Assembly (NCBI GenBank): GCA_021812745.1
Contig: JAKAMS010000044.1
Location: 1 to 11,831, forward strand
Direction: 5' to 3'
Origin: Bacteroidota bacterium
Lineage (GTDB): Bacteria; Bacteroidota; Ignavibacteria; Ignavibacteriales; Melioribacteraceae
Length of the DNA: 11,831 bases
The notes beneath the pieces were generated by a model. That model did no database searches. It was not told the origin of the DNA and worked only from the letters and a program-made list of their open reading frames with translations. Shown piece after piece: positions 1 through 7,254 of the stretch (positions are counted from its first letter, which is position 1; each line of letters starts with the position of its first letter). The position numbers were made by a program, and so were the translations under genes.

Positions 1-534
1 AATTTTGCTAAAGACAAATCCGGATTGAGAATATTGGATATCGGCACCGGAAGCGGAAATATCCCGATCGCACTTGCAAAGAATTTAACCAATGCTGAGA
101 TTACATCGGTTGATGTTTCTGCAAATGCAATCGAAGTTGCAAAAGAAAATGCTCTTCTAAATAATGTTGAATCAAAAGTAGAGTTTATTCTTTCTGATAT
201 TTATCACTTAAAAATTGAAACCGATTTGTTTGATATAGTGGTTTCAAATCCTCCTTACATCAGCGCGGAAGAATATCCAACGCTTCAAAAAGAGATTGTT
301 GATTATGAACCGTCTATTGCTTTAACCGATTCCAATGACGGTTTGAATTTTTACAGAACCATTACGGAAAAATCAAAATCATTTTTGAAAAAAGAAGGCA
401 AAATTTTTTTCGAAATTGGGAAAGAACAATTTGACGATGTTGAGAAGATACTCTTGAAGAACAATTTCCTGAATATTAAGATTACAAAAGATTATCAGCA
501 AATAGAACGGGTAATATCGGGAGAATTGAAATGA
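1..534 (+). CDS. prmC: Peptide chain release factor N5-glutamine methyltransferase PrmC, 3' part
   Basis: The reading frame is open from base 1, so the gene starts before the window; about 177 residues are visible, compared with roughly 280-290 in complete family members. PrmC uses S-adenosylmethionine to methylate the glutamine of the GGQ motif in release factors RF1 and RF2, which helps peptide release at stop codons. Visible motifs are the SAM-binding motif I (LDIGTGSGNIPIALAK) right at the beginning, an acidic strand end typical of motif II (TSVDVSANAIEVAKENA), and the diagnostic NPPY motif (VSNPPYISAEEY) that binds the substrate glutamine. The N-terminal helical domain that recognises the release factor lies outside the window. 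The TTG at 25 is inside motif I and is not a start. The stop codon overlaps the start of dtd (ATGA), indicating coupled translation. Confidence 0.93.
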   Translation, partial: NFAKDKSGLRILDIGTGSGNIPIALAKNLTNAEITSVDVSANAIEVAKENALLNNVESKVEFILSDIYHLKIETDLFDIVVSNPPYISAEEYPTLQKEIVDYEPSIALTDSNDGLNFYRTITEKSKSFLKKEGKIFFEIGKEQFDDVEKILLKNNFLNIKITKDYQQIERVISGELK

Positions 535-995
535 GAGCTTTAGTTCAAAGAGTTTCGGAATCATCGGTAACTATTAGCAAGCCGGAATATTTCTCGGAAA
601 TAAAAAAAGGAATTGTAATACTCCTAGGCGTTAGAGATGGCGATACTGAAGATGATCTTTCCTTTGTAGCTGACAAATGTTCGAACCTAAGAATTTTTGA
701 AGATGAAAATGAAAAGATGAATCTTTCTTTGAAAGAGATTGACGGGGAAGTTCTTGTCATATCACAATTCACTCTTTACGGCGATGCGAGAAAAGGTAAC
801 CGCCCGAGTTTTATTGAAGCTGCCCGCCCGGAAATTGCAGAAGTTATGTACAATAAATTTATTCAGCGAATGAAGAGCAATCTCGGCGATGAAAAAGTGA
901 AAAACGGTATATTCGGTTCGATGATGCTTGTAAAAATATTTAATGACGGGCCAGTAACAATCATAGTAGAATCAAAAGGTGAAAAGAGGGATTAG
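531..995 (+). CDS. dtd: D-aminoacyl-tRNA deacylase
   Basis: This 154-residue protein hydrolyses the ester bond of D-aminoacyl-tRNAs (and Gly-tRNA-Ala), recycling mischarged tRNA in the cytoplasm. Length is normal for the family (about 145-155). The two signature motifs are present: SQFTLYGD at about residues 78-85, and the Gly-cisPro motif in NDGPVTI at about 138-144, preceded by a recognisable FGSMM segment. The N-terminus MRALVQRVSESSV is typical. The ATG at 531 has a good ribosome binding site (GGGAG at 519-523, 7-base spacing) and overlaps the prmC stop by four bases. A short basic/acidic tail (SKGEKRD) follows the last strand. The next gene begins essentially at its stop codon. It contributes only general translation quality control; nothing is truncated or missing. 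Confidence 0.96.
   Translation: MRALVQRVSESSVTISKPEYFSEIKKGIVILLGVRDGDTEDDLSFVADKCSNLRIFEDENEKMNLSLKEIDGEVLVISQFTLYGDARKGNRPSFIEAARPEIAEVMYNKFIQRMKSNLGDEKVKNGIFGSMMLVKIFNDGPVTIIVESKGEKRD
985..990 (+). promoter_or_regulatory. Ribosome binding site favouring a TTG start at 997
   Basis: AGAGGG lies six bases before TTG 997 and inside the end of dtd. The two other in-frame candidates are GTG 979, which would overlap dtd, and ATG 1012; neither has a comparable purine-rich site. This site is the main reason for choosing TTG 997 for the metalloenzyme gene. Confidence 0.55.
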
Positions 996-996
996 A

Positions 997-1899
997 TTGC
1001 ACTCAACAATCATGGTTTTCATAGACGGTGTTGGAATTGGAAAAGAAGATTATCAGAGTAATCCTTTTTTCAAATATGGATTCAAAACATTCTCTGAATT
1101 ATTCGGAGAGATACCTCATCTTGGCAGACAGAAATTAAAAGGAGAGAATGCTTTTTTCTTTCCGGTAGATCCTCTTATGGGTGTTGCAGATATACCTCTA
1201 AGCGGCACAGGTCAAACATCAATATTCTGCGGAGTGAATGCGCCTAAAATTATTGGCAAGCATTTTGGTCCATATCCTTATTCTACATTAGTACCGATAA
1301 TAAAAGAAAAAAATATTTTTCTTGAATTCATGAAAAGAAAAAAGAAAGTTTCATTTGCTAATGCTTATCCCAAAGTATTTTTCGATTACGTTAATTCCGG
1401 CAGAAGAAGATTAAGCGTAACAACCTTGAGCTGTATTTTGAATGGAATGAGATTGAATAAAATATCCGACCTTCGCAAAGGTAATGCTCTCAGCGCCGAG
1501 ATAGACAACCGCCGCCTTGTTGAGCGGATGAATTACAAGATGCCGATTATTAAAGCGGAGACAGCTGCAAATAGACTTTTGCGGATAGGCGCAAAAAATC
1601 ATTTTACACTATTCGAGATTTTTCACACCGATCATTTAGGGCACGGCAGAAATATTGAATGGCTTGAACACACAACCGGTGTTCTTGACCGATTTCTTTA
1701 TCACTTAATTACTAATCTAACAAAAGATATGACGCTTGTTGTTTGTTCAGATCACGGAAATTTTGAAGATCTTTCTGTCAAAATGCATACGCTTAATCCC
1801 GCGATAGGAATTTCTGCCGGAAAACATTCGGAATTCCTCTCTAAAAAGATTAAAAAATTATATGATATAAAACCCGCAATAATGGAGATGTATGATTGA
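997..1899 (+). CDS. iPGM/alkaline phosphatase superfamily metalloenzyme, unassigned substrate
   Basis: This 300-residue protein (counting from TTG 997) has the metal-binding layout of the alkaline phosphatase / cofactor-independent phosphoglycerate mutase superfamily. Visible elements in order are FIDGVGIG near the N-terminus (Asp10 as first metal ligand), SGTGQTSIFCG at about 69-79 carrying the likely nucleophile Thr/Ser, HTDHLGHG at about 210-217 (Asp and His ligands), SDHGN at about 251-255 (Asp-His ligands) and KMHTLNP at about 263-269 (terminal His ligand, as in iPGM). It is much shorter than classical iPGM (about 510 residues) and closer in size to a stand-alone catalytic domain without the large iPGM insert domain. 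No signal peptide is evident, so it is probably cytoplasmic. It could be a phosphomutase, phosphatase or phosphodiesterase; I cannot assign the substrate. It sits between dtd and comEC, and its stop overlaps the comEC TTG start. The start codon is uncertain (GTG 979 or ATG 1012 are alternatives). Confidence 0.82.
   Translation: MHSTIMVFIDGVGIGKEDYQSNPFFKYGFKTFSELFGEIPHLGRQKLKGENAFFFPVDPLMGVADIPLSGTGQTSIFCGVNAPKIIGKHFGPYPYSTLVPIIKEKNIFLEFMKRKKKVSFANAYPKVFFDYVNSGRRRLSVTTLSCILNGMRLNKISDLRKGNALSAEIDNRRLVERMNYKMPIIKAETAANRLLRIGAKNHFTLFEIFHTDHLGHGRNIEWLEHTTGVLDRFLYHLITNLTKDMTLVVCSDHGNFEDLSVKMHTLNPAIGISAGKHSEFLSKKIKKLYDIKPAIMEMYD
1884..1887 (+). promoter_or_regulatory. Ribosome binding site deciding the comEC TTG start
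   Basis: GGAG is placed eight bases before TTG 1896. The nearby ATG at 1892 is out of frame and runs into a stop after three codons, so the TTG is the best supported start for comEC, and it overlaps the preceding TGA (TTGA). Confidence 0.6.
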
Positions 1900-4310
1900 A
1901 TAACTATCCACTCATAAGGTTTGTAATAATCTTTATAGTCGGAATTATAGCTCAATCAATTTTACAAGTACGGATTTCTATATTAATAATCTTTTTTGCA
2001 CTTCTACTCATCTTCACAATTGTTCTGCTGCTTATCAAGAAAGATAAATTTGAATATACCAAAAAGATAGCCGTTGGTTTAGCTATTATGTTGTTTGGTG
2101 CTGTCTACTTCAGTTTATCCAACCAGAAAGAAGTTCGTTATCCGTTTCCTGAACCAAAATATTCGAATGTGAAAATTGATGGAACCATCGGCAGAATTGA
2201 ATTAAGACGGGAAGGAAGGATCAATCTATATCTAATCAATGACTCTGTTAAAATAAAAGAGAAATCCTATATCGAAAAAATTAATCTTCTCTGTTCTATT
2301 TATGATGACAATAAGAAAACAGATAAATTATTTAGCGAGCTTTCAGTAGGGAACACAATAAGTCTTAAAGGAACTTTACAACAACCGAGGAATGAAAGAA
2401 ACCCTGGTGAGTTTGATTATGAAAAATATCTTAACAGCAAAGGGATTGTTGCCATTGCAAATGTTTATAATACTGATAGTGTAAAGTTTATTTCTAAAGA
2501 AGTTTCTATCATAAAGAATACAATATTTCAGATCCGTAAAAAGATTGATGAACAAATCCGTCTGCTTCATAACAAAACAACCAGCGCACTTCTGCGGGGA
2601 TTAATTCTTGCGGATAGAAGTTTAATAGATTATCAGATCAATGATTATTTTATAAATGCAGGTGTTGTACATGTTCTTTCTGTCTCAGGTTTACATGTCG
2701 GTTATATTGTTCTGATCTTTTTAGTACTCTTCAATCGTTTCAATATATATATGCGTTATTTGCTAACATTTATCGGATTATTGTTCTATATGATTATAAC
2801 CGGTGCAGATGCGCCTGTGTTCAGATCAACAGTAATGGCGTTGGTATTATTAGCTGCGCCATTAACCGGAAGAGATTATAACAGCTTAAACTCTCTCTCG
2901 TTTTCAGCTCTAGTTATTCTGCTGATAAGTCCAAAGGAATTATTTAACCCAAGTTTCCAATTATCGTTTTCGGCAATATTATCGCTAATTATAATTTATC
3001 CGCCGCTAAAGCGGTTTATTGATAATCTTCATATCAAACCAAAAGCGCTTAATTGGATTATAATATTTTGCATGACTTCAATTGCCGCTCAACTTGGAAC
3101 ACTTCCATTCACACTAACATATTTTCATCGGCTTTCGGTTTCGGCGCTGCTAGCCAACTTTATTGTCATTCCCGTTTCGGGTGCAATTGTTGCTCTCGGT
3201 ATTCTATCAATTGCCGTTGGCTCACTATCGTTATGGATTGGTTCCGTAATTGCTTCTGCAAACGAGTTGCTGACATATTTCACTTATTGGTTTGTTCAAT
3301 TGTTAGGAAAGAAAGAATATTCTTATATAACTATAAATCAATTTTCGGTTTACGATGCCGTCATTTTTTATCTAATCTTAGCCCAAATATTTTTTATTCT
3401 TAAAAAATTTATTACTTCTTCTGCAAAGATTATTGCGGTTTTATCTTCGATTATTCTGATGGTACTGCTAATGCGTTTTGATAATTATAGTCTGATGCCA
3501 AAGAACACTCTTTCTGTTATGGCGGTTGATGTCGGGCAAGGAGATGCATTCCTTATAAAATTCCCCAATATGAAAACAGCATTAATAGATGCCGGCGACA
3601 AAACAGAATATTTTGACAACGGCAGCCGTGTGATTCTTCCTCTTCTTGATAAACTCGAAATTGACACGCTTGATTACGCATTTATCTCTCATGTGGATTC
3701 TGATCATTATAGAGGAATGGAAGCGATAATAAAAGAACACAGAGTAAAATCGGTATATAAGCCAAAGTTAGATTCTTCATCGGCAAGTGATTTGGAGTTT
3801 GAAAAATTCTTACACTTGCAGAATTACCAGCCGCACTATTATTCAAAAGTAATTCTTTCGGTCGGAAATTCTCGTATTTATGTTTTGAATGATACAATAA
3901 ACAATTATTTTGAATCACAAAATTCTAACGATAGAAGCGGAATGTTAAAATTGGCAGCCGGGCATACTTCATTTCTTTTCACTGGTGATGCAAGCGTAAC
4001 TGCCGAAGGTAATTATGTCGCCAGATATAAATCATTTCTGCGTTCAAATGTTTTGAAGGTTGGTCATCATGGTAGCAAATCCAGCACAAGTGATGAATTC
4101 TTAAAAAATGTAAAACCGGAAACGGCAATTATCAGTGCCGGGGTCGCTAACAAATTCCGGCATCCAAGTAAAGTGATTTTAGAAAAATTAACTCAAAACA
4201 ATGTTAAGATTTTCCGCACAGATAAAAGCGGTGCCATACTGCTTCAATCTGATGGAAGAACAATCAACCCAATAAACTGGAAACAGATGAAATCCGGTTT
4301 TAATTTTTAA
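1896..4310 (+). CDS. comEC: ComEC/Rec2 family competence DNA-uptake channel
   Basis: This 804-residue inner-membrane protein belongs to the family that carries single-stranded DNA into the cytoplasm during natural transformation. All three usual parts are visible. The N-terminal region has membrane segments at about 6-75 followed by a soluble OB-like domain (about 90-200) ending in NPGEFDYEKYL. The polytopic Competence domain (about 225-525) carries the hallmark HVLSVSGLHVG at 259-269 and PVFRSTVM at 307-314. The C-terminal metallo-beta-lactamase-like domain (about 540-785) has DVGQGDA (545-551), HVDSDH (599-604), FTGD (695-698), GHHGS (723-727) and RHPS (755-758), so its putative metal ligands appear intact and nuclease activity is plausible. 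The start is TTG, overlapping the upstream stop by four bases with a good GGAG site. No frameshift or internal stop is seen. Other transformation genes are not in the window, so competence itself is inferred from the family only. Confidence 0.95.
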   Translation: MNNYPLIRFVIIFIVGIIAQSILQVRISILIIFFALLLIFTIVLLLIKKDKFEYTKKIAVGLAIMLFGAVYFSLSNQKEVRYPFPEPKYSNVKIDGTIGRIELRREGRINLYLINDSVKIKEKSYIEKINLLCSIYDDNKKTDKLFSELSVGNTISLKGTLQQPRNERNPGEFDYEKYLNSKGIVAIANVYNTDSVKFISKEVSIIKNTIFQIRKKIDEQIRLLHNKTTSALLRGLILADRSLIDYQINDYFINAGVVHVLSVSGLHVGYIVLIFLVLFNRFNIYMRYLLTFIGLLFYMIITGADAPVFRSTVMALVLLAAPLTGRDYNSLNSLSFSALVILLISPKELFNPSFQLSFSAILSLIIIYPPLKRFIDNLHIKPKALNWIIIFCMTSIAAQLGTLPFTLTYFHRLSVSALLANFIVIPVSGAIVALGILSIAVGSLSLWIGSVIASANELLTYFTYWFVQLLGKKEYSYITINQFSVYDAVIFYLILAQIFFILKKFITSSAKIIAVLSSIILMVLLMRFDNYSLMPKNTLSVMAVDVGQGDAFLIKFPNMKTALIDAGDKTEYFDNGSRVILPLLDKLEIDTLDYAFISHVDSDHYRGMEAIIKEHRVKSVYKPKLDSSSASDLEFEKFLHLQNYQPHYYSKVILSVGNSRIYVLNDTINNYFESQNSNDRSGMLKLAAGHTSFLFTGDASVTAEGNYVARYKSFLRSNVLKVGHHGSKSSTSDEFLKNVKPETAIISAGVANKFRHPSKVILEKLTQNNVKIFRTDKSGAILLQSDGRTINPINWKQMKSGFNF

Positions 4311-4327
4311 TCCAATAAAGAGAAAGA

Positions 4328-5344
4328 ATGCAAATAGAAGAAAACGTTTCACTTAAAAGATATAATACATTCGGTGTTGATGTTAATGCCCGCTATTTTG
4401 TAGAGATCAAAACCGAAGAAGATCTGCAAGAAGCAATAACAAACCAAGAATTCAAAAAAGACAAAAAATTATTTCTCGGCGGCGGCAGTAATATTCTGTT
4501 TACAAAAGATTATGATGGTCTTATTGCCAAAGTCTCTACAAAAGGGAATAGAGTTGTTGAAGAAAACGGAAAAGAAGTTTTTGTGGAATCGTCAGCCGGT
4601 GAAAAGTGGAATGATTTTGTAACGTACTGTGTTGAAAAGAATTTCTTTGGAGTTGAAAATTTATCATTGATACCCGGAACTGTTGGCGCTGCGCCAATAC
4701 AAAATATTGGTGCTTACGGAGTCGAGTTGAAAGATGTTTTCGAATCTCTTGAAGGAATAATGATAGATACAGGTGAAAAAAAATCATTCGCTAAAAATGA
4801 ATGTCAATTCGATTACCGCGACAGTATCTTCAAGAAAAAATATAAGAACAACTTCCTTATCACAAAAGTTATTTTCCGTTTGAAAAAAGAAAAGAACTTC
4901 AATCTAAACTACCGGGCGTTTCAATCATATCTTAAACCGGGCAATCAAAATAAATTAACGCTTAGAGAAATGAGTGAACTTGTGAAAAGAATAAGGCGGG
5001 ATAAACTGCCGAATCCTCAGAAGTACGGTAACGCCGGAAGCTTTTTCAAAAACCCTGAAGTTGACTTAAGAAAAATTAATGAACTGCAAGAAAGATTTAA
5101 TGACCTTGTTCATTTCAAAGTGGAAGAAGATAAATATAAAATATCAGCCGGCTGGTTAATTGAAAAATGCGGCTTTAGAGGGAAAAATATGGGTAAGGTT
5201 GGCACGTATAAAAAGCAAGCGTTAGTAATTATTAATTTTGGCGGGGCTGCGGGGGATGAGATAAAAGGATTTGCGGAAAATATTCAGAAGGCTGTCTTAA
5301 ATAAATTTGATGTCAACTTAACTCCGGAAGTAAATATTATCTAA
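4328..5344 (+). CDS. murB: UDP-N-acetylenolpyruvoylglucosamine reductase MurB (type I)
   Basis: This 338-residue flavoenzyme reduces UDP-GlcNAc-enolpyruvate to UDP-MurNAc with NADPH, the second committed step of peptidoglycan precursor synthesis in the cytoplasm. The FAD-binding part shows LGGGSNILF (about 50-58) and LSLIPGTVGAAPIQNIGAYG (112-131). Residues expected at the active site are visible: Tyr163-Arg164 in YRDS, Ser238 in AGSFFKNP as the proton donor, and Glu334 in LTPEVNII at the C-terminus. The length and the YRDS loop region match type I enzymes like that of E. coli (about 342 residues) rather than the shorter type II form. It starts with ATG 17 bases after comEC, with a weak purine-rich site (AGAGAAAG), and is followed 21 bases later by a transporter gene. 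No other mur genes are in the window. Confidence 0.96.
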   Translation: MQIEENVSLKRYNTFGVDVNARYFVEIKTEEDLQEAITNQEFKKDKKLFLGGGSNILFTKDYDGLIAKVSTKGNRVVEENGKEVFVESSAGEKWNDFVTYCVEKNFFGVENLSLIPGTVGAAPIQNIGAYGVELKDVFESLEGIMIDTGEKKSFAKNECQFDYRDSIFKKKYKNNFLITKVIFRLKKEKNFNLNYRAFQSYLKPGNQNKLTLREMSELVKRIRRDKLPNPQKYGNAGSFFKNPEVDLRKINELQERFNDLVHFKVEEDKYKISAGWLIEKCGFRGKNMGKVGTYKKQALVIINFGGAAGDEIKGFAENIQKAVLNKFDVNLTPEVNII

Positions 5345-5365
5345 CTAAAACTCTCAGGGTGAATT

Positions 5366-7117
5366 ATGGATCTACTAGTTTCTGTGATCGGTTTATCATT
5401 AATTACTTACTTTGTTATTCTGCTTGGAGCAACACGTCTTGCAATTAAAAAAGGATTTAACGCGGTAGTAATGTTTTTATCTGCGCTTCTTGTTCCTCCT
5501 GTTGCTGTAATTATTGTTCTTTTTATTTATGGTAGGAAAGAAGTTGAACGTGATGAAAAAAATACTTTTACTAATATCATTTGGGAAGTTACACAACCCT
5601 TCATTGATCTAGCACATACTTCTCGTGCATTACTCGGTTTGAATATATCATACATACTGGAAGGTCTTACATACTTTGGTGTTGTAGGACTACTTGCAAT
5701 TTATTTTAACGATTATATAAAACTTGACGACATCCGCGCTGGAAATATGGTTGGAGTTCTTACTGCAGGAATTACATTAAGCATGTTGTTCCTCGGAGCT
5801 ACGGTTGATCTTGTCGGAGTACGCAAAGCATTATTGTATGCGCTCTCATTCATGTTTTTTGGAAGAATTCTATTATCAACGGCGCCGCATCTCGGTGCAC
5901 CGGGACTCTGGGGTTCTGCTCACATCTATTCTTTGCTTGGAATTCTTGGCGTTGTGATCGGTTACGGAATGTACCAGCCGGCAGCTTATGCGGCAGTTAA
6001 AAAATTTACAACGGAAAAAACCGCAGCAATGGGTTACGCAATGTTGTATGCCCTGATGAACCTCGGCGGATTTTTGCCTGGACTAATTTCTCCTCCGATC
6101 AGAAGAGCTACAAGTATTCTTGGTGTGTTCTGGGTTTATGTTGCTTTGACCGTTATCGGAATTGCCGTCGTATATTTTATTATGACGAAAAAAGCCGTTG
6201 CAAAAGCAATAAAAGATGCGGGTATAGAAAAGAATGAAAATATTGAAGAAAATGAAGGAAATGGATTCAAAGTATTTTTTGAAATGTTGAAACAAAAATA
6301 TTCTGATAACAAAAAGAAAGCTATAGGATTCCTATTCCTTTTTTTCTTTCTTTTAATAATATCAGTAATAAAACAGACTCAGCTCGAATATTTCATGAGT
6401 TTAATCAGTGATAAAAATTCATTCATATATTACATCCTAAATATTAATTGGATCTATATTACTGCAATAATTGGAATATTTTTTGTTTTATTAATAATTA
6501 CAGATCTACGTTTTGTCTTTTTCATTTTTGCTTTGATACCCGTACAGACTTTATTTGCTCACAATTGGCTGACGATACCTCAATATACGAGCAGAGCATT
6601 TGCGGGATTTGTGAAAGATAATTATGAATTTTTTGTAAACCTAAATCCTATTTTCATCTTCATTTTTACTCCTATGATTGCAGCACTTACATCGAAAAAG
6701 AATGCTTACACAATGATGATAATCGGAACATTTGTAATGGCTTCTCCAACTTTTATCCTTGCATTAGGACCGAACATAAATACGTTGATCGCTTACATAA
6801 TTATTATGACTATCGGTGAAGCGATGTGGCAACCGAGATTTTTACAATGGGTCGCAGAGATTGCACCTAAGAACATGACTGGCATTTACATGGGCATCGG
6901 ACAATTTCCATGGTTCCTTACAAAAGTAGTTACAAGTCTTTACTCCGGCTGGTTCTTAATGCATTATTGTCCTTCACCTGAACAGACACCATCTGTTCCT
7001 ATGAATACGGAATTTATGTGGCTCATCTACGGTTTTATTGCAATTATGTCGCCTGTATTTTTAATCTTAGCGCGTAAATGGATGATGAAAGGTTTTAAAA
7101 CTAAACACGGCGAATAG
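5366..7117 (+). CDS. MFS transporter resembling the POT (proton-dependent oligopeptide) family
   Basis: This 583-residue polytopic membrane protein looks like an MFS carrier of the POT/PTR2 type. Features in favour of POT are ILEGLTYFGVVGLLAIYF (97-114), which aligns with the first POT helix; a VDLVGVRKALL loop (148-157); the GYGMYQPAAYAAV segment (199-211); NPIFIFIFTPMIAAL (427-441), very like the helix 8 NP motif; and GEAMWQPRFLQWVAEIAP (484-501), like the helix 10 region. Two extra hydrophobic helices (about 4-25 and 32-54) precede the MFS core. A charged cytoplasmic loop (about 275-320) and two more hydrophobic segments separate the halves, as in 14-helix bacterial POTs. The proton-coupling ExxERF motif is degenerate: Glu99 is kept but the first Glu and the Arg are not. 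The substrate is unknown; peptides are a family-based guess. ATG 5366 follows AGGGTG by four bases. A strong hairpin lies downstream. Confidence 0.75.
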   Translation: MDLLVSVIGLSLITYFVILLGATRLAIKKGFNAVVMFLSALLVPPVAVIIVLFIYGRKEVERDEKNTFTNIIWEVTQPFIDLAHTSRALLGLNISYILEGLTYFGVVGLLAIYFNDYIKLDDIRAGNMVGVLTAGITLSMLFLGATVDLVGVRKALLYALSFMFFGRILLSTAPHLGAPGLWGSAHIYSLLGILGVVIGYGMYQPAAYAAVKKFTTEKTAAMGYAMLYALMNLGGFLPGLISPPIRRATSILGVFWVYVALTVIGIAVVYFIMTKKAVAKAIKDAGIEKNENIEENEGNGFKVFFEMLKQKYSDNKKKAIGFLFLFFFLLIISVIKQTQLEYFMSLISDKNSFIYYILNINWIYITAIIGIFFVLLIITDLRFVFFIFALIPVQTLFAHNWLTIPQYTSRAFAGFVKDNYEFFVNLNPIFIFIFTPMIAALTSKKNAYTMMIIGTFVMASPTFILALGPNINTLIAYIIIMTIGEAMWQPRFLQWVAEIAPKNMTGIYMGIGQFPWFLTKVVTSLYSGWFLMHYCPSPEQTPSVPMNTEFMWLIYGFIAIMSPVFLILARKWMMKGFKTKHGE

Positions 7118-7145
7118 ATAAAGCGGAAGGTAGAGAACATTCTAA

Positions 7146-7183
7146 ATGTAAAAAGGTGGAGTTAGTTCTTCACCTTTTTACAT
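7146..7183 (+). terminator. Strong hairpin after the transporter gene, probable transcription terminator
   Basis: A perfect 13-base inverted repeat (ATGTAAAAAGGTG at 7146-7158, CACCTTTTTACAT at 7171-7183) can be extended inward by G-T, A-T and G-C pairs to a 16-pair stem with a six-base loop (TTAGTT). The five-T run is inside the descending arm and no long T tract follows. It starts 28 bases after the transporter stop and precedes a promoter-like sequence, which fits the end of the upstream unit. Because the A and T runs are symmetric it could act in both directions. Confidence 0.65.
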
Positions 7184-7189
7184 ACTCGA

Positions 7190-7218
7190 TTGAACACTCT
7201 GCAATTAGTCGCTAAAAT
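7190..7218 (+). promoter_or_regulatory. Putative sigma-70-type promoter for the downstream unit
   Basis: TTGAAC (7190-7195) and TAAAAT (7213-7218) are separated by exactly 17 bases, close to the TTGACA/TATAAT consensus. Transcription would start near 7225, giving a leader of about 30 bases before the GTG at 7255. It sits directly after the hairpin terminator in the largest intergenic gap of the window (7118-7254), which otherwise holds nothing I can name. Bacteroidota-type promoters use a different consensus, so the call depends on the host having a conventional sigma factor. Confidence 0.45.
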
Positions 7219-7254
7219 TCATTAAATTTCATTTACAAATATTCTATTGGAAGA

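Noticed and set aside
25..27. TTG as a start codon for the first gene
   Set aside because: The frame is open back to base 1 and the TTG falls at the SAM-binding motif I, so the gene is truncated by the window edge rather than starting here.
3053..3403. 116-codon open frame with many Cys on the + strand inside comEC
   Set aside because: It lies wholly inside the well-supported comEC frame, in the conserved membrane domain, and its Cys/Ser/Arg-rich composition is what an out-of-frame reading of membrane codons gives. No ribosome binding site or family resemblance.
3682..3918. Minus-strand open frames of 60-83 codons inside the large genes
   Set aside because: All lie antisense within recognised genes, have no promoter or ribosome binding site that I can see, and show no family features.
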